From Bacteroidales bacterium UBA5536 (lineage in GTDB: Bacteria > Bacteroidota > Bacteroidia > Bacteroidales > F082), in assembly GCA_002426795.1 (NCBI GenBank), contig DINQ01000002.1:121677-185676 (forward strand): 64,000 bases of DNA, read 5' to 3'. Below are positions 60,902-64,000 of this stretch, one piece after another. How positions within the stretch are numbered: the first letter of the stretch is position 1; every line of letters begins with the position of its first letter. The notes beneath the pieces are model-generated. The model saw only the letters and a list, made by a program, of their open reading frames with translations. It had not been told where the DNA came from and ran no database searches. The position numbers and the translations under genes are program-made.

Positions 60902-63544
60902 ATGAAGCGAAATGTGCGATTGATCATGTTGATGATGAGTTTGCTGGCAAGTCCGGTTTTCTCACAAGTCATTATTTCGGGCAAGGTCACCGATACCCTC
61001 GATCAGCCGCTCTCAGGCATCAATATACTGGTTTTCCCAGCCCATAGCGGCACGCTTGCAGCCTACGGCATAACCAATGACGACGGTCTGTATTCAATCG
61101 GTGTAAACTCAGATGCCGACAGCCTGGATGTACTGGCCAGTTCGATACATTTTGAAAAGAAAAAATATACCCTTTCGAACAGGACTCAAAAAACAGTATT
61201 CAATTTAAAGCCAGACACCAAACTGCTCGAAACATTTACCGTGAGAGCCAGTCCGATAGCACAAAAAGGTGATACTTTGAGTTATCTGGTTGAACAGTTC
61301 AAAGGAAAAGAAGACCAAAGCATCGAAGATGTGTTGAGAAAACTGCCCGGCATTGAAGTGGAAGAAAGTGGAAAAATCTTATACCAGGGCATGCCCATCA
61401 ATAAATTTTATGTCGAAGGGCTCGATCTGACCGATGGCCGATACAGCATGATCAGCAGCAATCTGCCATACACATCGGTTTCGACAGTGGAAGTTTTCGA
61501 AAAACACCAACCCATCCGGATTCTTGAAGATCGGGTTTATTCGCCCAACGCAGCCATCAATCTTAAACTCAAAGAAGACTTTGCCTACACAGGCCGGGGT
61601 AAGGCTGGTGTAGGTTTTTCGCCATTTTTGTGGGACGCGAATGTAACACCCATGTTGTTGAGCAATGGACTTCAGCTTTTGTCGTCGTATCAAACCAACA
61701 ACACAGGCAATGACGTTTCGATGCAACTACAGCAGTTAACCACTGGAAATGACGCGGCTTTTCCTGCCGAACCCGATAAGGAGATGCTGCTTTTCAATGC
61801 GGGATCAGTCAATCAGTATGGCGCTATCGACCCTAAAAGGTACCTCGACAACCAGGTTCATCTGGTCAATTTCAATGCACTTGTCCCGCTTAAAAAAGAA
61901 CTGCAACTCAGAGCCAATGTGTTTTTTGTTGACGACATACGATTGAGCCATAACGCAACAAACAGGCTGTTCCTGCTGCCGGACGACAGCTTACAGGTCA
62001 TAGAAAATGTTGAACAAACACAGCGAAACAGGTTTTGGCAGGGCACATTCGATATAAACCGCAATTCAAAGCGCAACTATCTGAAAAACAAAACACAGTT
62101 CAAATTTAGTGAGCAGAAATTTCACGACTACATTGTGGGATCGACAGATACAGTCCTACAGGAAATTGATGCGCCATTTCAGCAATTTTCAAATCAGCTG
62201 AATTCGATCTTTCGAGTAGGCACATCGCTTGTCGAAATTCAGTCGCTGATCCAATACCAAAAAGGGCCACTGCAACTAATTGTTGTGCCTGGTGTGTTCG
62301 AACAGCTTGTAAATGCCGGGTTAAAGTATGATACAGCTACGCAAAAAGCTACATTGGAACGATTTTATGCGGATCATTATGTTGGGAGTAATTTCAAATG
62401 GAGACGTTGGGTATTGTCATGGCGATTGGGCTTTGCAATACGCTTGCAACAGCAACAGACAAACCTTTTGATGAGCGAAAACAATGCGCTGTCTGAGCCT
62501 GGCAATGAATTCCGCAATCAGCTCGAATCAACACAGTACCAGTTGTACTTTGTTCCTGCGGCAAAGTATAAGTATAAAAGATTTCGCTTTTCGCTGGATT
62601 GGCCCATAAATAGCCACCAATTAAAGCTGAATGATAAGCTAATCGACAAGCTGAAAGCTCATTACCAAGTGTTGCAGGCACCTGCAATGAGCGCAGATTA
62701 TACTTTTGGCGGGTTTTGGGACCTGAGGGCTTCCTGGCATTATGCCCAACGACCAGGCGATCCCGACGATTTTCAAAATGCCTATATGCTGAGGAATTAC
62801 AGGCAGCTCACCAAAACAGATGTTTTGCTTAATCGCTCCAGCCAGCAATTGGCTGGTATTTCATTATCGTATCGCAATGCGATAACGGCCTTTTTTAATA
62901 CTTTTTCGTATTATTTTGTGCAACGCGAAATGAACCTGACTTACCAAACAAACCTGCAGGAAGATGGCTCGCTTACGATTTCGGCATTTGAAAGGCCAAA
63001 TACCTCATTTTCGCACAGCATCAAAATAAAATCGAGCAAGTATGTTGCCACCCTCAAATCAACTTTCAGCATCGATGCCTTGTTGATGCGGCATGAGGGA
63101 AAAACCTTGGTGAATGAGGCCATGTTTAACACGACCACCAGTCAGTTTATACTTCGCCCCGAAATCTATTACAGGCTCAGTTCCTGGATGAACATCAACT
63201 ACCAACTGCAATTTCATGTGATGAAAACAGCCATAGCGGGCGTAGCGCGCAACCAGATCAAACTGAACAAGCACATCGCAAACCTGAATATTTTCCCAAA
63301 GGAGAATCAACTGCTTAACATTTGTTTTGAGCATTACACTTTTAACCGGAAAGCATATAATTTCACTGATTTGATATATCGATATTCATTTCCCGACACA
63401 AAATTCGACCTGGAGTTTCGCTGGAATAACATATTGAACAGCAATAATTTTCTTGAACAGCAGCTTAGCCAGTATATGGTTACAACATATACCCAGCAGC
63501 TTAGACCATCGCAAATACTGGTTTCACTGAAGTTTTCATTTTGA
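60902..63544 (+). CDS. TonB-receptor-like outer-membrane protein with carboxypeptidase-regulatory domain
   Basis: 880 residues. Signal peptide (ending SPVFSQ), carboxypeptidase-D-regulatory-like beta sandwich (about 24-105: ISGKVTDTLDQPLSGINILV), plug-like domain (about 110-215: DTLSYLVEQFKGKEDQSIEDVL, short runs, then KLPGIEVEESGKILYQG and FYVEGLDLTDGRYSM), and a barrel from about 220 to the C-terminus, ending ILVSLKFSF. This GLPGLI-neighbour class of TonB receptor is common in Bacteroidetes; its cargo is unknown. Partners are likely the GLPGLI proteins 9 bases upstream. Import or export of the cysteine-rich peptide is speculative. Confidence 0.85.
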   Translation: MKRNVRLIMLMMSLLASPVFSQVIISGKVTDTLDQPLSGINILVFPAHSGTLAAYGITNDDGLYSIGVNSDADSLDVLASSIHFEKKKYTLSNRTQKTVFNLKPDTKLLETFTVRASPIAQKGDTLSYLVEQFKGKEDQSIEDVLRKLPGIEVEESGKILYQGMPINKFYVEGLDLTDGRYSMISSNLPYTSVSTVEVFEKHQPIRILEDRVYSPNAAINLKLKEDFAYTGRGKAGVGFSPFLWDANVTPMLLSNGLQLLSSYQTNNTGNDVSMQLQQLTTGNDAAFPAEPDKEMLLFNAGSVNQYGAIDPKRYLDNQVHLVNFNALVPLKKELQLRANVFFVDDIRLSHNATNRLFLLPDDSLQVIENVEQTQRNRFWQGTFDINRNSKRNYLKNKTQFKFSEQKFHDYIVGSTDTVLQEIDAPFQQFSNQLNSIFRVGTSLVEIQSLIQYQKGPLQLIVVPGVFEQLVNAGLKYDTATQKATLERFYADHYVGSNFKWRRWVLSWRLGFAIRLQQQQTNLLMSENNALSEPGNEFRNQLESTQYQLYFVPAAKYKYKRFRFSLDWPINSHQLKLNDKLIDKLKAHYQVLQAPAMSADYTFGGFWDLRASWHYAQRPGDPDDFQNAYMLRNYRQLTKTDVLLNRSSQQLAGISLSYRNAITAFFNTFSYYFVQREMNLTYQTNLQEDGSLTISAFERPNTSFSHSIKIKSSKYVATLKSTFSIDALLMRHEGKTLVNEAMFNTTTSQFILRPEIYYRLSSWMNINYQLQFHVMKTAIAGVARNQIKLNKHIANLNIFPKENQLLNICFEHYTFNRKAYNFTDLIYRYSFPDTKFDLEFRWNNILNSNNFLEQQLSQYMVTTYTQQLRPSQILVSLKFSF

Positions 63545-63748
63545 TTTGGGGCTGTTTAACCGATCTGTTAAATGATTGTATAGCCCAATTGGTAACTGGT
63601 TTTTTGCCTTCAATAGCAAGAATGCGATAAGAATGTTCAGGTTTGAAGAGGTAAGATTGTCTACTTGTTGTTGGTTGCATTTACCTATCATCATTTATAT
63701 GATATGATCAAGCGAATAGACAATGACAGCTTTTGTGTGCTCCAATTT

Positions 63749-64000
63749 CCCCTTGCATTTCCCAAAATCATTTTTTAACTTTATAGCAACAAACAAACAG
63801 CCATTCCCCCAATGCCTATTTGCCTGTATAACAACGTATTACCCCCCCCCTCAACAAACAAAAGGCAGCAAGTTTGCGCTGTTGGTTACTGTTTTTGGCA
63901 AAACGGAGGCCTACAAAAACGCGTTTTGGCCATTATTTTTCCGGTTCATGATAGTTTTTTTGATGACCGGTTTGTGCATAAATTTCCGAAAAGTGATATT
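63749..64000 (+). repeat. Dispersed ~282-bp direct repeat, copy 3 (cut by window end)
   Basis: First 252 bases of the repeat in the same orientation, with nine Cs (63842-63850). About seven substitutions and one C-run indel relative to copy 2. The gap 63545-63748 before it holds no gene. Confidence 0.95.

Noticed and set aside
1..64000. tRNA, rRNA, CRISPR arrays, insertion sequences, prophage
   Set aside because: No cloverleaf-like segments, spaced repeats, transposase or phage proteins were seen; the only dispersed repeat is the 282-bp element.

Overview
The window reads as a chromosomal segment of a member of the Bacteroidetes (Bacteroidota), most likely an anaerobic or facultative environmental Bacteroidales/Marinilabiliales-type organism; the exact genus cannot be read from the sequence. 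Evidence: type IX secretion (T9SS) C-terminal sorting domains, two GLPGLI-family proteins next to a TonB-receptor-like barrel with a carboxypeptidase-regulatory N-domain, a DUF5777-type barrel, many lipoproteins, and about a dozen Bacteroidetes-type -7 boxes (TAnnTTTG) in front of genes. No tRNA, rRNA, CRISPR array, transposase or phage gene was seen.

Layout. 1-5.3 kb: a glutamine/methionine transaminase (5' end cut off) overlapping an omega-amidase, the TrkA/TrkH potassium uptake pair, and a lipoprotein. 5.3-6.7 kb (minus): a short single-stranded DNA-binding protein and a DinB/maleylpyruvate-isomerase-like protein. 7.0-12.6 kb (plus): a respiratory cluster with a hexaheme lipoprotein carrying a collagen-like stretch, a monoheme lipoprotein, an outer-membrane barrel, a soluble monoheme cytochrome, a membrane-anchored heptaheme cytochrome, a di-heme-type cytochrome b and an OB-fold lipoprotein. 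This resembles a quinol-to-cell-surface electron conduit. 12.6-20.3 kb (minus): an unfamiliar operon-like run of AraC-type regulator with a metal-binding-like N-domain, PqqD-like protein, ATP-grasp ligase, fold-III PLP decarboxylase, urea-channel/M23-peptidase fusion, TPR-barrel protein and TPR protein. It looks like biosynthesis plus export of an unknown product.

20.3-30.8 kb (minus): an RND tripartite efflux operon (TolC, TetR, adaptor, pump), a second divergent TetR paralogue, a T9SS-secreted BNR-type protein whose sorting domain is split by a frameshift, and a dicarboxylate/amino-acid symporter. 31-45 kb: phosphofructokinase, an M14 carboxypeptidase, a PhoR/PhoB-type two-component pair, a PorT-like barrel, a thioredoxin-like protein, queG-ruvB, a UspA-SPOR-UspA operon, class II aldolase and a hybrid histidine kinase. 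45-55 kb: a three-subunit propionyl-/acetyl-CoA carboxylase and both methylmalonyl-CoA mutase subunits, separated by purN and two unrelated genes. Together these give propionyl-CoA/succinyl-CoA interconversion, with no epimerase or mutase chaperone in view.

55-64 kb: a lipoprotein with a sulfite-oxidase-like fold, then a region in which three copies of a ~282-bp direct repeat (the third cut by the window end) bracket secreted or surface genes: a T9SS protein, a small six-cysteine secreted peptide, two tandem GLPGLI proteins and a TonB-receptor-like barrel. The repeat-bounded block and the 12.6-20.3 kb cluster are the two places most likely to hold something undescribed.
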